Source: Methanobacterium sp964452085
GTDB lineage: Archaea > Methanobacteriota > Methanobacteria > Methanobacteriales > Methanobacteriaceae
Direction: 5' to 3'
Assembly (NCBI GenBank): GCA_964452085.1
Contig: CAYVKL010000004.1
Span: 1 to 64,000 of the forward strand
DNA: 64,000 nt
Positions 1 through 8,632 of the stretch are shown piece by piece. How positions within the stretch are numbered: the stretch's first letter is position 1; every line of letters begins with the position of its first letter. The notes beneath the pieces are model-generated. The model did no database searches. It was not told where the DNA came from and worked only from the letters and a program-made list of their open reading frames with translations. Both the position numbers and the translations under genes were made by a program.

Positions 1-12
1 TCAAACTATTAG

Positions 13-57
13 GAGAAGTAATAGACAGTTTCTAAAAACACTTCTCTCTTTTTTTTA
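13..57 (+). terminator. Stem-loop plus T-tract terminator
   Basis: A perfect 7-bp inverted repeat (GAGAAGT at 13-19, ACTTCTC at 40-46) is followed by CTTTTTTTT. This resembles a transcription terminator for a gene lying left of the window on the + strand. Archaea mostly need only the T-tract, so the stem may be incidental. Confidence 0.5.
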
Positions 58-115
58 TTTTAAGGTCTAATTAAATTGGAAGCGGTTAATTCTAACAATA
101 AAAAGAGGTTTTTAC

Positions 116-238
116 ATGGAAACTTATTATTATTTGGTTTTTGTAAGTTTAACCTCAGCCACTATTATTGGTAGTTTGTTGCTGCGAGTTTATCTTTCAA
201 GTAACTATCATCAAGTCTGTGTATTAAAAAAGGATTAG
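116..238 (+). CDS. Small single-TM hypothetical protein (40 aa)
   Basis: A short frame opens with ATG at 116 behind an AGAGGT ribosome binding site (about 105-110) and ends with TAG at 236-238. The product would be 40 residues with a hydrophobic N-terminal half (roughly residues 4-28) ending in a short polar tail, so a single membrane-spanning peptide is possible. No family is recognised. Support comes only from the binding site, spacing and hydrophobic pattern; it could be a chance frame. Confidence 0.35.
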   Translation: METYYYLVFVSLTSATIIGSLLLRVYLSSNYHQVCVLKKD

Positions 239-382
239 ATTAAAATATTAACTAAAATGTTGTTTATTCTTAAAAGCTTGAATAACATTTTTCAAAAGTT
301 ATATTTTGTCTGACATTGTAAAAACTTTTTTAAATATGAGTAACATAATAAATACATAGATTTATAAATTGGATTGATTATT

Positions 383-529
383 ATGTCTCAAAAAATAGCC
401 GTGGGTTTAAAATTGGACAAAGGGCAATTAGAACACCTTAAAGACTTTTCTAAGAGAAAAGGCGGAAGTCCCATCAGTCATCATATAAGAATAGCCATTG
501 CTGAATATCTTGAAAAATATGACAAATAG
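383..529 (+). CDS. Ribbon-helix-helix (CopG/Arc-like) DNA-binding protein, 48 aa
   Basis: This 48-residue frame starts at ATG 383 and ends at TAG 527-529. The N-terminal strand (residues 3-9, IAVGLKL), followed by helix QLEHLKDFSKR and a second helix after GGSPISHHIRIAI, is the classic ribbon-helix-helix layout, in which two chains pair their strands into the DNA major groove. Such proteins act as small dimeric repressors and are sometimes the antitoxin of a toxin-antitoxin pair. No toxin-like neighbour is visible, so this looks like a free-standing regulator. A TATA-like TTTATAAAT lies at about 360-368, implying a short leader. Its target is unknown. Confidence 0.7.
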   Translation: MSQKIAVGLKLDKGQLEHLKDFSKRKGGSPISHHIRIAIAEYLEKYDK

Positions 530-568
530 TTTTATTAATACTTGAAACTTTCAATGTAATAATTTATA

Positions 569-652
569 GTGGCGATGATCATGGGGACATTTTCTCCAGA
601 CTTCTTAGAAATTCATCACCACCCCCATGGGAGCCATCCCAATATTTCCTGA
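569..652 (+). other. GC-rich segment: possible structured RNA or His-rich 25-aa peptide
   Basis: In an AT-rich intergenic stretch (530-879) this block is about half G+C. CATGGGG (580-586) can pair with CCCCATG downstream (about 624-632). The same DNA carries a frame from ATG 575 to TGA 650-652 for 25 residues with a histidine-rich core (HHHPHGSH), preceded by a weak GGCGATGATC. Either a small structured RNA or a metal-binding peptide would explain the bias, and neither is established. The rest of 653-879 shows nothing recognisable. Confidence 0.25.
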
Positions 653-879
653 GAGTTTTATGTTTATAAGAAACGCTTTTTATGCTTTGATAATGTAAGA
701 AGGTCTTTTAATACACACTAATTTGCATTTTTTTTATTCGAATTAAACTGATATATTGCTAGATTCATTGTTAATTACCCTATTTTTAAAACAATAAGAA
801 TAAGAAAATTATTTGCATTTCTTTTTTCATAAAAATAGAAAATCGATCCACTAGATTGAAAATTAATACATAGTTCTGT

Positions 880-1278
880 CTAGAATAGTTTTTCAGATTC
901 AAACAAACTTATTGAACTATCTAAATCATCCTTGCTGGATTCTATAATTACTATGGCTGATTTTAATTCATCATCCTTATATTTCTGATCTACCATTAAT
1001 CGATGAATAACAAAACCTATAATAGACAATATGGCCATAAAAATCAAAACAAAGAAAATTAAGGATAATACATATTGATAAAATGTAAGGTTTTCAAGGG
1101 TTGTGAAAGATAAAATAAAAGCTGCTAAAAATCCGAAAATAAAGCAGATGGCAATGATTAATAATAATTTTTGGTCATCACTCGCCCTATCCCTAAATGA
1201 AGAATAAGCTGCTATAGAAAGGGATGATCCGGCTACACTTAAAACTAAAAAACCTGATATTATTATGTTAATATCCAT
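880..1278 (-). CDS. Hypothetical three-TM membrane protein (132 aa)
   Basis: No family is recognised. The start is taken at the ATG complementary to 1276-1278 because GGTGG (complement of 1283-1287) sits 4-5 nt before it. A longer frame would begin at 1302 and overlap the upstream gene without a binding site. Three hydrophobic segments are visible near residues 3-23, 38-58 and 68-92, followed by a charged tail of about 40 residues (DQKYKDDELKSA onward) that could be cytoplasmic and helical. It lies 14 nt downstream of the 1293-1901 gene on the same strand, so the two are probably co-transcribed. Confidence 0.6.
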   Translation of the reverse strand: MDINIIISGFLVLSVAGSSLSIAAYSSFRDRASDDQKLLLIIAICFIFGFLAAFILSFTTLENLTFYQYVLSLIFFVLIFMAILSIIGFVIHRLMVDQKYKDDELKSAIVIIESSKDDLDSSISLFESEKLF

Positions 1279-1292
1279 TTTTCCACCATTTA

Positions 1293-1901
1293 TTAATGAC
1301 AATCTTGTTGTAATACTTCCTCTTTACTTAAGGGGCGGGCAAATTCCATCATTTTAATAAAAGATTCGTCAAATTTTTTAATTAATTCAGGCTGTGCCTT
1401 TTTTATCCCTACTGATCCCCTTCTTTCGTTGTGCCTATGGGGTTTTTCAATGTATAAATGATCTTTATTAAAAATCATGAAATGATTGGTGGGTCTTCTG
1501 GGTAAGACTAAATATTCAACGTTCTCATATTGATCAAGAAGGGTGTAAATTTCCATTTTATCCTCAGAAAATACCTTAGGGCCGCTTATAATGGTTATTG
1601 ATCCAAATCCATGATAAGCAGCGTGTTTAATTATCTCGCGTTTACCATCGCTAAATTCTCCACAAATCAAATTGAGTTCTAATTCATTGATTTTTTCTTT
1701 ATTCTTATTTTTTAGTTCTTCAATAAGATTAAATCGCCACACTCTTCGTTTATATCTCTCAGCACGGTGAAAAAGAACAATTTCTTCCCCATAATACTCG
1801 CTATAATTAGGATTATGCCTATAAATTAATTTAATTAAAATTATAACCACTATTATGGTTAAAATCATTACTATCGAAAGTGTTGCATAATCAAATTGCA
1901 T
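1293..1901 (-). CDS. Membrane-anchored hypothetical protein (202 aa)
   Basis: The protein has one N-terminal hydrophobic helix (about residues 7-26) followed by a basic stretch and a soluble domain of about 170 residues. The soluble part has alternating strand and helix character, and near residues 138-155 a segment HFMIFNKDHLYIEKPH that faintly recalls the H-x-K region of phospholipase-D-like folds. This resemblance was seen by eye only and is not enough to name the family. It is the first gene of a likely two-gene unit with the three-TM protein at 880-1278. Confidence 0.55.
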   Translation of the reverse strand: MQFDYATLSIVMILTIIVVIILIKLIYRHNPNYSEYYGEEIVLFHRAERYKRRVWRFNLIEELKNKNKEKINELELNLICGEFSDGKREIIKHAAYHGFGSITIISGPKVFSEDKMEIYTLLDQYENVEYLVLPRRPTNHFMIFNKDHLYIEKPHRHNERRGSVGIKKAQPELIKKFDESFIKMMEFARPLSKEEVLQQDCH

Positions 1902-2117
1902 TTTTCATCTCCTCTTATTTAAGAAAAACACTAATTTAAGATTAATTCAAAGGTTAGAAATTAAGAAAAGATTTAATCATATTATGTTTAATCTTGTTGA
2001 TAATCCTGTTTATTACTGAAAGTTATGCTGGAATCGGTGATTACTAAAATACATAAAAATAATCTATTTTAATTAATCTGCAAAAGTTTTTGACCATGTA
2101 AAATGACCTAAAATCCA

Positions 2118-3326
2118 TCAGTATCTATAATAATTAGCCTTAATATGTTTAGCCAACCGTTTTGCCAGTGCTAAAATAGTTAAAACTGGGGGCGCACCTG
2201 GTGCGCTGGGGAAAACACTGGCATCGCACACGAAAAGTCCTTCAATTTCTGTTTCAAGATTCTTATCTACCACTTCTCCAATGGCGGCTGTTCCACCAGG
2301 ATGGGCACCCCTGGCTGGAGTTGAGATAAGAGTTCCAGGATCAACTCCTGCTTCAGTCAGTATGGATCCTGCAAGGGCTGAACCTTCAGCCATAAGTCCC
2401 AAATCTTCAGATGTGTTATTTTTAACCACAGAATCCTTAACCACATAACCATACATTTCATCTTTAATCTTTACCATCATGCCCAGAATATCTTGTTCAT
2501 AAAAGCCTTGCGATTCAAGGCGTGAAGTTAGTAAACTGGAATAATGAGGTCCTAATATGAATCCATCTCCTTTATACAATGCATTCATGGAAACTTCCTT
2601 ATGGAAATTTATATCCTTTAGAACACCACCCACAGTGACAAATGTATCCACAAAAAGATGTTTGCCTGCCACAATCCCTGCAGAATGAAGTAAATGGGGT
2701 GTTTCAATAGCTCCTGCGCATAAAATAACCATATCTGCTTCGTATTTCACTTTATGGCTTTCAATACCAGTAACATGGTTATTTCTGGTTAAAACACTAG
2801 TAACTGGCAAATTTTCTATTATTCTGCTACCAAATTTCTGTGCTTCATCCAGATAGTTAAGGGAACTCCATTTAGCATTACGTGGACAACCTAGGGCACA
2901 TTTACCACATGGAATACATTCTTCTGGGTTGATGAATTTAGGCATTTTATCCATTGATAAACCCATAGATTCAGCTGATTCCATTATTTTTAAAGTTCCT
3001 TCTCCAAAATGAGTATCAGGAAGTGGTCCAACTTGTAATTCACTTTCAACCTCACGGAATTCATTATCAAGATTTATTCCTATTTTTTTAAACTCCTCCT
3101 GACAAGTTCGAACAGCATTTCCTGCAGTGACCAGAGTAGTACCGCCAAGACATGTTGATTTAAGTAATTCTACCCCAACATCCAGATTATCATAACATTG
3201 ATGTGCTTTTTCAGTCGAAATTTGACTTCCTTTTTCAACTAAGGTAACATTAATTCCGTTTATTGCAAGTTCCCTGGCAATTGTTGCTCCTCCAGCACCG
3301 GATCCCACAATAATAATGTTTTTCAT
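2118..3326 (-). CDS. GMC-like FAD oxidoreductase with ferredoxin-type cysteine motif
   Basis: A flavoprotein of 402 residues. The N-terminus has the FAD-binding GSGAGGATIARELA dinucleotide fold (residues 8-21). The GGTT segment near 61-64 and the C-terminal GAHPGGTAAIG with VCDASVFPSAPGAPP are typical of the glucose-methanol-choline oxidoreductase superfamily, which oxidises alcohols or sugars. Between them (about residues 137-149) lies CIPCGKCALGCPR, a C-x2-C-x2-C-x3-C-P ferredoxin motif expected to hold a 4Fe-4S cluster and pass electrons from the flavin to an anaerobic acceptor. At 402 residues it is shorter than most GMC enzymes. The substrate is unknown, no partner gene is adjacent, and only a weak ribosome binding site precedes the ATG. 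Confidence 0.8.
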   Translation of the reverse strand: MKNIIIVGSGAGGATIARELAINGINVTLVEKGSQISTEKAHQCYDNLDVGVELLKSTCLGGTTLVTAGNAVRTCQEEFKKIGINLDNEFREVESELQVGPLPDTHFGEGTLKIMESAESMGLSMDKMPKFINPEECIPCGKCALGCPRNAKWSSLNYLDEAQKFGSRIIENLPVTSVLTRNNHVTGIESHKVKYEADMVILCAGAIETPHLLHSAGIVAGKHLFVDTFVTVGGVLKDINFHKEVSMNALYKGDGFILGPHYSSLLTSRLESQGFYEQDILGMMVKIKDEMYGYVVKDSVVKNNTSEDLGLMAEGSALAGSILTEAGVDPGTLISTPARGAHPGGTAAIGEVVDKNLETEIEGLFVCDASVFPSAPGAPPVLTILALAKRLAKHIKANYYRY

Positions 3327-3416
3327 ATTATCAAGTCTTTTAATTTTATAATTTTTTTACCCTGAATAAGATACAAAAAATTGTTATTATTGAGTTAAAA
3401 TAATCATAAATATCTA

Positions 3417-3884
3417 TCATTTGCGGTTAAGAGTTCTTCGTTGTGGTTTGGGTTTACTTTTAAAAATTTTGTGCGGGCTTTTTTTGGTTTTTGGGCGTTT
3501 AGGTTTGTCCTGTGGTTTGAACAATTTATCTGCAAAGTATCCTCCAATGGCACCCATCAAACCATAAATCAACAAGCCAACAATCAAACCTAAGATAAGG
3601 GTGAAAAAACCTTCAATACCATAACCAACACCAATCACAACGGGACTAGGGAGTTGATAAGGTAAGTCCGGTGGAGTAAAAAGGCCTATAAAGAAATAAA
3701 TCAAGCATAGTGCACCTGCAGCCATTGCACCTATTTTATAATTTGCTTCATCATCATTGGTAAGGAAAACCGCCACAAAACCAACAATGGCCAGAGCAAA
3801 AATCCCACCAATATTTAAGAATGCTAAAATGAGCCCCACAATAATGCTAGTTAAAATGGCAAGTTCCACGTTAAAGTTAGGCAT
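3417..3884 (-). CDS. Hypothetical four-TM membrane protein with basic tail
   Basis: A 155-residue protein with four hydrophobic helices (about residues 7-22, 24-42, 50-68 and 88-118, the last one long and glycine-rich). A cytoplasmic tail of about 35 residues follows, made mostly of Lys, Arg and Pro (for example KPKRPKTKKSPHK). GTGAGGACTG upstream of the ATG gives a reasonable ribosome binding site. No family is recognised. The tail could bind nucleic acid, acidic lipid or ribosomes; that is speculation from composition only. Confidence 0.6.
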   Translation of the reverse strand: MPNFNVELAILTSIIVGLILAFLNIGGIFALAIVGFVAVFLTNDDEANYKIGAMAAGALCLIYFFIGLFTPPDLPYQLPSPVVIGVGYGIEGFFTLILGLIVGLLIYGLMGAIGGYFADKLFKPQDKPKRPKTKKSPHKIFKSKPKPQRRTLNRK

Positions 3885-4097
3885 TTGATACAGTCCTCAC
3901 TAGGAAAATTTCTTTAATATTATTATATCATCACTAAACTTATTTCATCTATTTATATTCGACTTAATAAGGATTTTCCATTGATAGGGTTCTAATGCAT
4001 CTGGAGATTAAATCTAATATGAAATTCAATCAGATGATGAATTTTTGAGTCAGTGATGGTAAAGATAACTTAATAGAATAAAAAGAACAGAATAAAT

Positions 4098-4553
4098 ATG
4101 ATGACAGTAAATTCTCAAAAAATAACCCGTAGTGTTGAGGATTATTTAGAGGCAATGTACTCATTGGAAAAGGAACAGGGCACTATCAGGGTGAAAGATG
4201 TGGCCCAAAACCTGGGAGTTAAACCACCCAGTGTGGTTGAAGCCGTTAAAAAACTTTCCGACATGGATATGGTTTCTTATGAGAGATATGGTACCATCAA
4301 GTTAAAGGATGAGGGACTCAGGATTGCGGAGATTGTTAGTTGCAGACATCAACTTTTAAAAGATTTTTTGATACTTTTAGGGTTGGATGATGAGATAGCT
4401 GAGAAGGATGCATGCTCAATGGAACACGTAATGGATGTATCAACAATATATAAACTTAGAAAGTTTGTTGAATTTGTAGATGTTCAGCCCAATGCTTCTG
4501 ACTTTATGGAAAAGTTCCGCAACTATGCTTCTGATGAAAATATAAATAAATAA
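4098..4553 (+). CDS. DtxR/MntR-family metal-dependent transcriptional regulator
   Basis: A 151-residue protein. Residues 10-70 form a winged helix-turn-helix (RSVEDYLEAMYSL, then VKDVAQNLGVKPPSVVEAVKKL). Residues 75-140 match the metal-binding and dimerisation domain of the DtxR/MntR/IdeR family, including the typical CSMEHVMD block with Cys, Glu and His as candidate metal ligands. There is no C-terminal SH3-like domain, so the architecture is the short MntR-like one. Such proteins repress iron or manganese uptake genes when loaded with metal; no transporter lies next to it here. A second ATG at 4101 is an equally possible start. Confidence 0.88.
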   Translation: MMTVNSQKITRSVEDYLEAMYSLEKEQGTIRVKDVAQNLGVKPPSVVEAVKKLSDMDMVSYERYGTIKLKDEGLRIAEIVSCRHQLLKDFLILLGLDDEIAEKDACSMEHVMDVSTIYKLRKFVEFVDVQPNASDFMEKFRNYASDENINK

Positions 4554-4682
4554 TCTATCTAAAATTAAAACCAATAATCAAATAAAAACTAATATATCAT
4601 TCAAATCAAAATATCACTTAAATAGATGAAATAAGTATGATAAGATACTTTCAGAGGATAATCAAAATCAAGGGTGGAAAAA

Positions 4683-5411
4683 ATGGGGATTTTTGATGGA
4701 AGTTACAATCCGGATGTGGAAAAACTGGAAAGCGAAGGAGATATGAATGGTCTTATTAAAACCTTGAAAAAAGGAGACAATAAAAACCGTGCTTTGGCTG
4801 CCAGGGCCTTAGGTCGTTTTAAAGATCAAAAGGTTCTCCAAGTCCTTATTGAGGCATTAAACTATGATGATAGTGATGTGAGGTGGAATGCTGCAAGCTC
4901 CCTGGGTAAAATCGGTGATAGTGATGCAACTCCTTTCCTCCTCAAGAACCTCCGTGATGAAAAATGGTATGTACGCCAGCACACTGCAGAAGCCCTGGGG
5001 GAAATTGGTGATGAAAGAGCATTATTACCCCTTTTAGAATCACTTAAAGATGAAAAAATCAGGAACAATGTGGCAATTGCACTGGGTCATCTGGGAGACC
5101 CCAGAGCAGTGGATCATTTAATTGATTCTCTAAAAGATGATGATTTCAGTTTTAGAAGTGCTGCTGAAGAGGCACTAGGAATGATAGGTGATGAAAAAGC
5201 CGTTCCTGATCTTATTGAAGCTTTGAAAGATGGTGATGTCAGTGTACGCCGACACGCAGCAGGAGCACTGGGCAAAATAGGTGATGAACGTGCTATTCAG
5301 CCATTGTTAGAGGCTATGAATGATGAAAAATGGTATGTTCGTCTTCAAGTAGACGAAGCATTACAGGAACTTAAAATTCATCAGAAGGAAACTAAAGATA
5401 ATGAAAAATAA
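4683..5411 (+). CDS. HEAT-repeat (PBS-lyase-like) scaffold protein
   Basis: The protein is built of about seven tandem 31-residue helical repeats with the pattern VRxxAAxALGxIGDxxAxxxLxxAL, as in HEAT/PBS-lyase repeat proteins, covering residues 20-235. These form a curved solenoid that binds partner proteins, and no enzyme activity is implied. ATG 4683 is chosen because AGGGTGG (4671-4677) precedes it by 5 nt; the upstream in-frame GTG at 4674 lies inside that binding site. A related but shorter HEAT protein occurs at 47975-48544. The partner is unknown. Confidence 0.85.
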   Translation: MGIFDGSYNPDVEKLESEGDMNGLIKTLKKGDNKNRALAARALGRFKDQKVLQVLIEALNYDDSDVRWNAASSLGKIGDSDATPFLLKNLRDEKWYVRQHTAEALGEIGDERALLPLLESLKDEKIRNNVAIALGHLGDPRAVDHLIDSLKDDDFSFRSAAEEALGMIGDEKAVPDLIEALKDGDVSVRRHAAGALGKIGDERAIQPLLEAMNDEKWYVRLQVDEALQELKIHQKETKDNEK

Positions 5412-5541
5412 ATGTCTTATTTGTCTAATTTTTTTTAAATAAATTCACATTAGAGTAGTTTATTCTAATATAAAGAAGTCTATTTTAAATCGGAAAAAAT
5501 TAAGTATTTATTGTATTTTTAAAATTGAAAAATCAAGTAAT

Positions 5542-6000
5542 TTAAAGAAATTCTCTTATTTTATCTGCAATTTGACCACGAACCTCTTCAGAGATATTCT
5601 TAGGTGGACGAGGGCGCATGAAACCGAAATGAGGATCTTCAAAGGTGAGACCTGCAAATTCCACAGGATGATTGTAACGGGGAATGAAATGCCAGTGTAA
5701 ATGAGGCTCTAATGTATCATCCAGATAGAATGTGTTCATTAAACAGCCCCAGTTAAAAAGAGTGGCATCAAATGCACTTCGCACTGCATTTTCCATTCTT
5801 TCAAGAAGTCTGATGAAGTCCTGCCATTCTTCATTTTCAAGGCCAGTTAAAGTCCTTTGGCTGCGTTTGAGAGCAACTACACAGGTTGCCAGATTGCTCT
5901 GGTTGGGAGCAAGAAACACAATCCAATGATCGGTCTGTATAAGAGGGTCTCCAAAGTTATAATCAACCAGTTTTTCACAGTAAGGACATTCGATACTCAT
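5542..6000 (-). CDS. HIT-family nucleotide hydrolase/transferase
   Basis: A 152-residue protein with the histidine-triad signature HLHWHFI (H-x-H-x-H with hydrophobics between, about residues 118-124) near the C-terminal third. In HIT proteins the middle histidine attacks the alpha-phosphate of nucleotide conjugates such as AMP-lysine, Ap4A or adenylylated DNA ends. A CPYC pair at residues 5-8 lies where many HIT proteins bind zinc, though the remaining ligands are not obvious. It is a single gene on the opposite strand to its neighbours. The exact substrate cannot be read from sequence. Confidence 0.85.
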   Translation of the reverse strand: MSIECPYCEKLVDYNFGDPLIQTDHWIVFLAPNQSNLATCVVALKRSQRTLTGLENEEWQDFIRLLERMENAVRSAFDATLFNWGCLMNTFYLDDTLEPHLHWHFIPRYNHPVEFAGLTFEDPHFGFMRPRPPKNISEEVRGQIADKIREFL

Positions 6001-6203
6001 TTAATCAAATCTCCGCAAATTTTTTAATTAAACACATTTTTTAACCATTTTACTTATAATTCCCCTTTCATTATTATAATCATCCATAATTCATATCAAC
6101 CATCTAATGATTTATCTATAATCAAATAAACACTATGTCAATAATGATAATAATTATTTAGTGAATATAATGTTCAGCCTCAAATTTAGGGGGATTTTAG
6201 TGT

Positions 6204-7598
6204 ATGGCTACTAAAGCAGTTAAAAAAAGTATTTCTGTTCAAGGAATTAGCCTGATTCTGGTAGCAATTAGCTCATTTTTAATACCTTTTATGGGATCTT
6301 CTCTCAGCATAGCACTCCCCCTTATTCAGAGTGATCTTAGAGTTGATATTTTAATGTTGGGATGGATTCCAACTGCATTTGTACTGGCTAACGCTGCACT
6401 GGTCTTACCATTCGGTAGGCTGGCAGATATTCATGGAAGGAAAAAAATATTTACCTATGGAATTAGTATCTATACCGTAGCATCATTGTTGGCAATTTTC
6501 TCAAATTCAGGCATAATTCTGGTTTTATTCAGCTTTTTACAGGGAGTTGGCTGTGCAATGATTTTTGCCACAGGCGTGGCTCTCCTTATTTCCATTTATC
6601 CTCATGAAAAGAGAGGTGAAGTATTGGGAATATATATAACTGCTGTATATTTGGGTTTGTTCCTGGGGCCTATTATTGGGGGGTTCCTGGCCCAGAATTT
6701 AGGATGGAGAAGCATATTCTTTGTGAACGTTCCTGTGGGTTTGTTTTTGTTAGCTTTGACTCTTTCGAAATTCAAAGGTGAGTGGAGTAGTTCTGAAGGG
6801 GAACAGTTTGAAAAAACGGGTTCAATAATATACATAATATCATTATCTGTCTTAATGTACGGAATCTCTACACTCAACGTATTTTTAGGTAAATTAATGT
6901 TGATAATGGGTTTAATTGGGATGATTTCCTTTTTTATTGTAGAACGAAAATCTAAAAATCCGGTAATTCCTCTGAGTATCTTTAAAAATAGAACCACCAC
7001 TTTCTCAGGCATAGCACTTCTATTGATTACAATTGCCAACTCGGCAATGTGGACGCTTTTAAGTCTTTATTTGCAGGATGTGAGGGGTTTGGATCCCCTT
7101 ACTACTGCTCTTATCCTGTCGGTTCAACCACTGGCAGTGGCTCTTTTATCACCATTGGTTGGGCGTATGTCTGATAACGGCGATAATCGAATTATAAACA
7201 TTATTGGAACCATTTTATGTACTTTTGGTCTAATGATACTGGCATTTCTTGATGAAAAATCATCATTAATCCTGGTTGTTACAGGTTTGTTAATGGTAGG
7301 AATGGGCATGGGTCTATTTTCAGCACCTACTAACCGTAATTTCCTAGAATCATTAACCCAAAAATTCTACGGTATTGGATCCGCCACTCTTTCCACCATG
7401 GTTTATGTAGGCCAAACCGTGAGTCTAGGGGTCCTTTTATTAATTTTAACTAGTTATATGGGTAACGTTGAATTAGCACCTGAAAATTACTCCCTATTTA
7501 TGGACGGATTAGAAATATCATTCATTATTTTCGCGTTTTTCAGTGCATTAGCCGCATTTTCTACTTTCCTGATAAAAGGTAAGATGAGAATTCAGTAA
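6204..7598 (+). CDS. MFS multidrug-type exporter, probably 14 TM (DHA2-like)
   Basis: A 464-residue integral membrane protein with about 14 hydrophobic helices. The loop after helix 2 has the major-facilitator motif LADIHGRKKIF (G-x-L-A-D-x-x-G-R-K/R), and helix 5 carries LGPIIGGFLAQNLGWRSIFFVNVPVG, the antiporter motif C of drug-proton antiporters. Such exporters expel drugs, dyes or toxic metabolites using the ion gradient. AGGGGGAT at 6188-6195 places the start at ATG 6204. No regulator is adjacent and the substrate is unknown. Confidence 0.88.
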   Translation: MATKAVKKSISVQGISLILVAISSFLIPFMGSSLSIALPLIQSDLRVDILMLGWIPTAFVLANAALVLPFGRLADIHGRKKIFTYGISIYTVASLLAIFSNSGIILVLFSFLQGVGCAMIFATGVALLISIYPHEKRGEVLGIYITAVYLGLFLGPIIGGFLAQNLGWRSIFFVNVPVGLFLLALTLSKFKGEWSSSEGEQFEKTGSIIYIISLSVLMYGISTLNVFLGKLMLIMGLIGMISFFIVERKSKNPVIPLSIFKNRTTTFSGIALLLITIANSAMWTLLSLYLQDVRGLDPLTTALILSVQPLAVALLSPLVGRMSDNGDNRIINIIGTILCTFGLMILAFLDEKSSLILVVTGLLMVGMGMGLFSAPTNRNFLESLTQKFYGIGSATLSTMVYVGQTVSLGVLLLILTSYMGNVELAPENYSLFMDGLEISFIIFAFFSALAAFSTFLIKGKMRIQ

Positions 7599-7801
7599 TA
7601 TCATCAATTACATATAAAATTAAATAAATATTAAGAATTCAAGAAATATCACAATTAATTTTTAAAAAACTTTAAAAAAACATTATGTATAAATTACGAC
7701 TTTTAAAAAATTCTTGAATAAAAATAAAATAGTAAATATGATTATAAATTACAATTAAAATTAATTCATGTTTGCTAGTTCTTAAATTAGGGGATGATCA
7801 T

Positions 7802-8266
7802 TTGAATGAAACACCGGATAATGGGGAAAATCAGGGTAATGGCAATGATTTTTGGAAAAAGTTATCTAAAGAAAAAGAAGCAAAGACTTCGGGATTTGTA
7901 GCGGCTATCATATTTAATATTATTGTCTGGTATGTGGTAAACAACATATTATCTTGGAATCTGGGGTTTATTGCACCTTCCTTCCAGGATGTTCTTTGGA
8001 TATTCAATATCTCCATTATAGCAACAATAATTGCCAACATTCTCTTTTTAGTGTATCATCCAGGATGGTTCAGGAGTATAATCCAGATAATCTTGAATAT
8101 TTTAGGATTTTTGGTGTGTTACTATTTATTCACCATATTTCCATTCACTTTCAGCCAGGAAGCATACTCATTAGTCCTGCAAATTCTTCTGGTACTGGGA
8201 ATGATAGCGCTTATTATTGCGAGCCTGGTTGAAGTGGTTAGACTTATCATGAGGGTAATTAAATAG
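7802..8266 (+). CDS. Hypothetical four-TM membrane protein, TTG start
   Basis: No family is recognised. A strong GGGGATGATC binding site (7789-7799) directs initiation to TTG 7802 rather than to the upstream TTG at 7772, giving 154 residues. The first 30 residues are polar and acidic, followed by four hydrophobic helices near residues 33-52, 62-84, 92-112 and 122-148. The short cytoplasmic-looking N-terminus is rich in Asn, Gly, Glu and Lys. It stands alone between an MFS gene and a convergent small gene. Confidence 0.6.
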   Translation: MNETPDNGENQGNGNDFWKKLSKEKEAKTSGFVAAIIFNIIVWYVVNNILSWNLGFIAPSFQDVLWIFNISIIATIIANILFLVYHPGWFRSIIQIILNILGFLVCYYLFTIFPFTFSQEAYSLVLQILLVLGMIALIIASLVEVVRLIMRVIK

Positions 8267-8311
8267 ATTTGAGGAATAAATTGATTAATAAAATGATTTT
8301 CAATTTTTTCA

Positions 8312-8590
8312 TTATTTTAATGATTTATTTAAAAGGGCTTTAGTGTGATACTCTACTTCTAATTTAATTGATTTAAGTAGTTCTTCTAGAGGTTCATCCT
8401 CCCAAGGCTCTTGGGTATTTAAAAAACAATTGAAATATAAATTGGAACCATTTAGATCAATATTAAAATCTTCAATTTTTCTTATTGCATCTTTATTTAA
8501 GATTAAAAGTTCTTCAGGAGATAAATTCACTTTAAGGCGCACATACCATCCGTTGTTATTTTCACTAACTTTATCAACATCCACTTTCAT
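8312..8590 (-). CDS. Hypothetical soluble protein (92 aa)
   Basis: A small acidic protein with no signal peptide or membrane segment. AAGGAGAAT lies just before the ATG (complement of 8588-8590), giving a convincing start. It shows alternating strands (VDVDKV, GWYVRLKVNLS, LYFNCFL) and a C-terminal helix (PLEELLKSIKLEVEYHTKALL), so it is probably a compact alpha/beta fold. No family is recognised. It lies 42 nt upstream of nothing obvious, and the M48 protease behind it is on the same strand but separated by its own leader. Confidence 0.6.
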   Translation of the reverse strand: MKVDVDKVSENNNGWYVRLKVNLSPEELLILNKDAIRKIEDFNIDLNGSNLYFNCFLNTQEPWEDEPLEELLKSIKLEVEYHTKALLNKSLK

Positions 8591-8632
8591 GGTTATTCTC
8601 CTTGTGAATTATAGGTGATTAATTAATTGTAA

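Noticed and set aside
383..529. Antitoxin of a toxin-antitoxin pair
   Set aside because: No toxin-like frame of RelE, MazF, VapC or similar type lies on either side of the ribbon-helix-helix gene.
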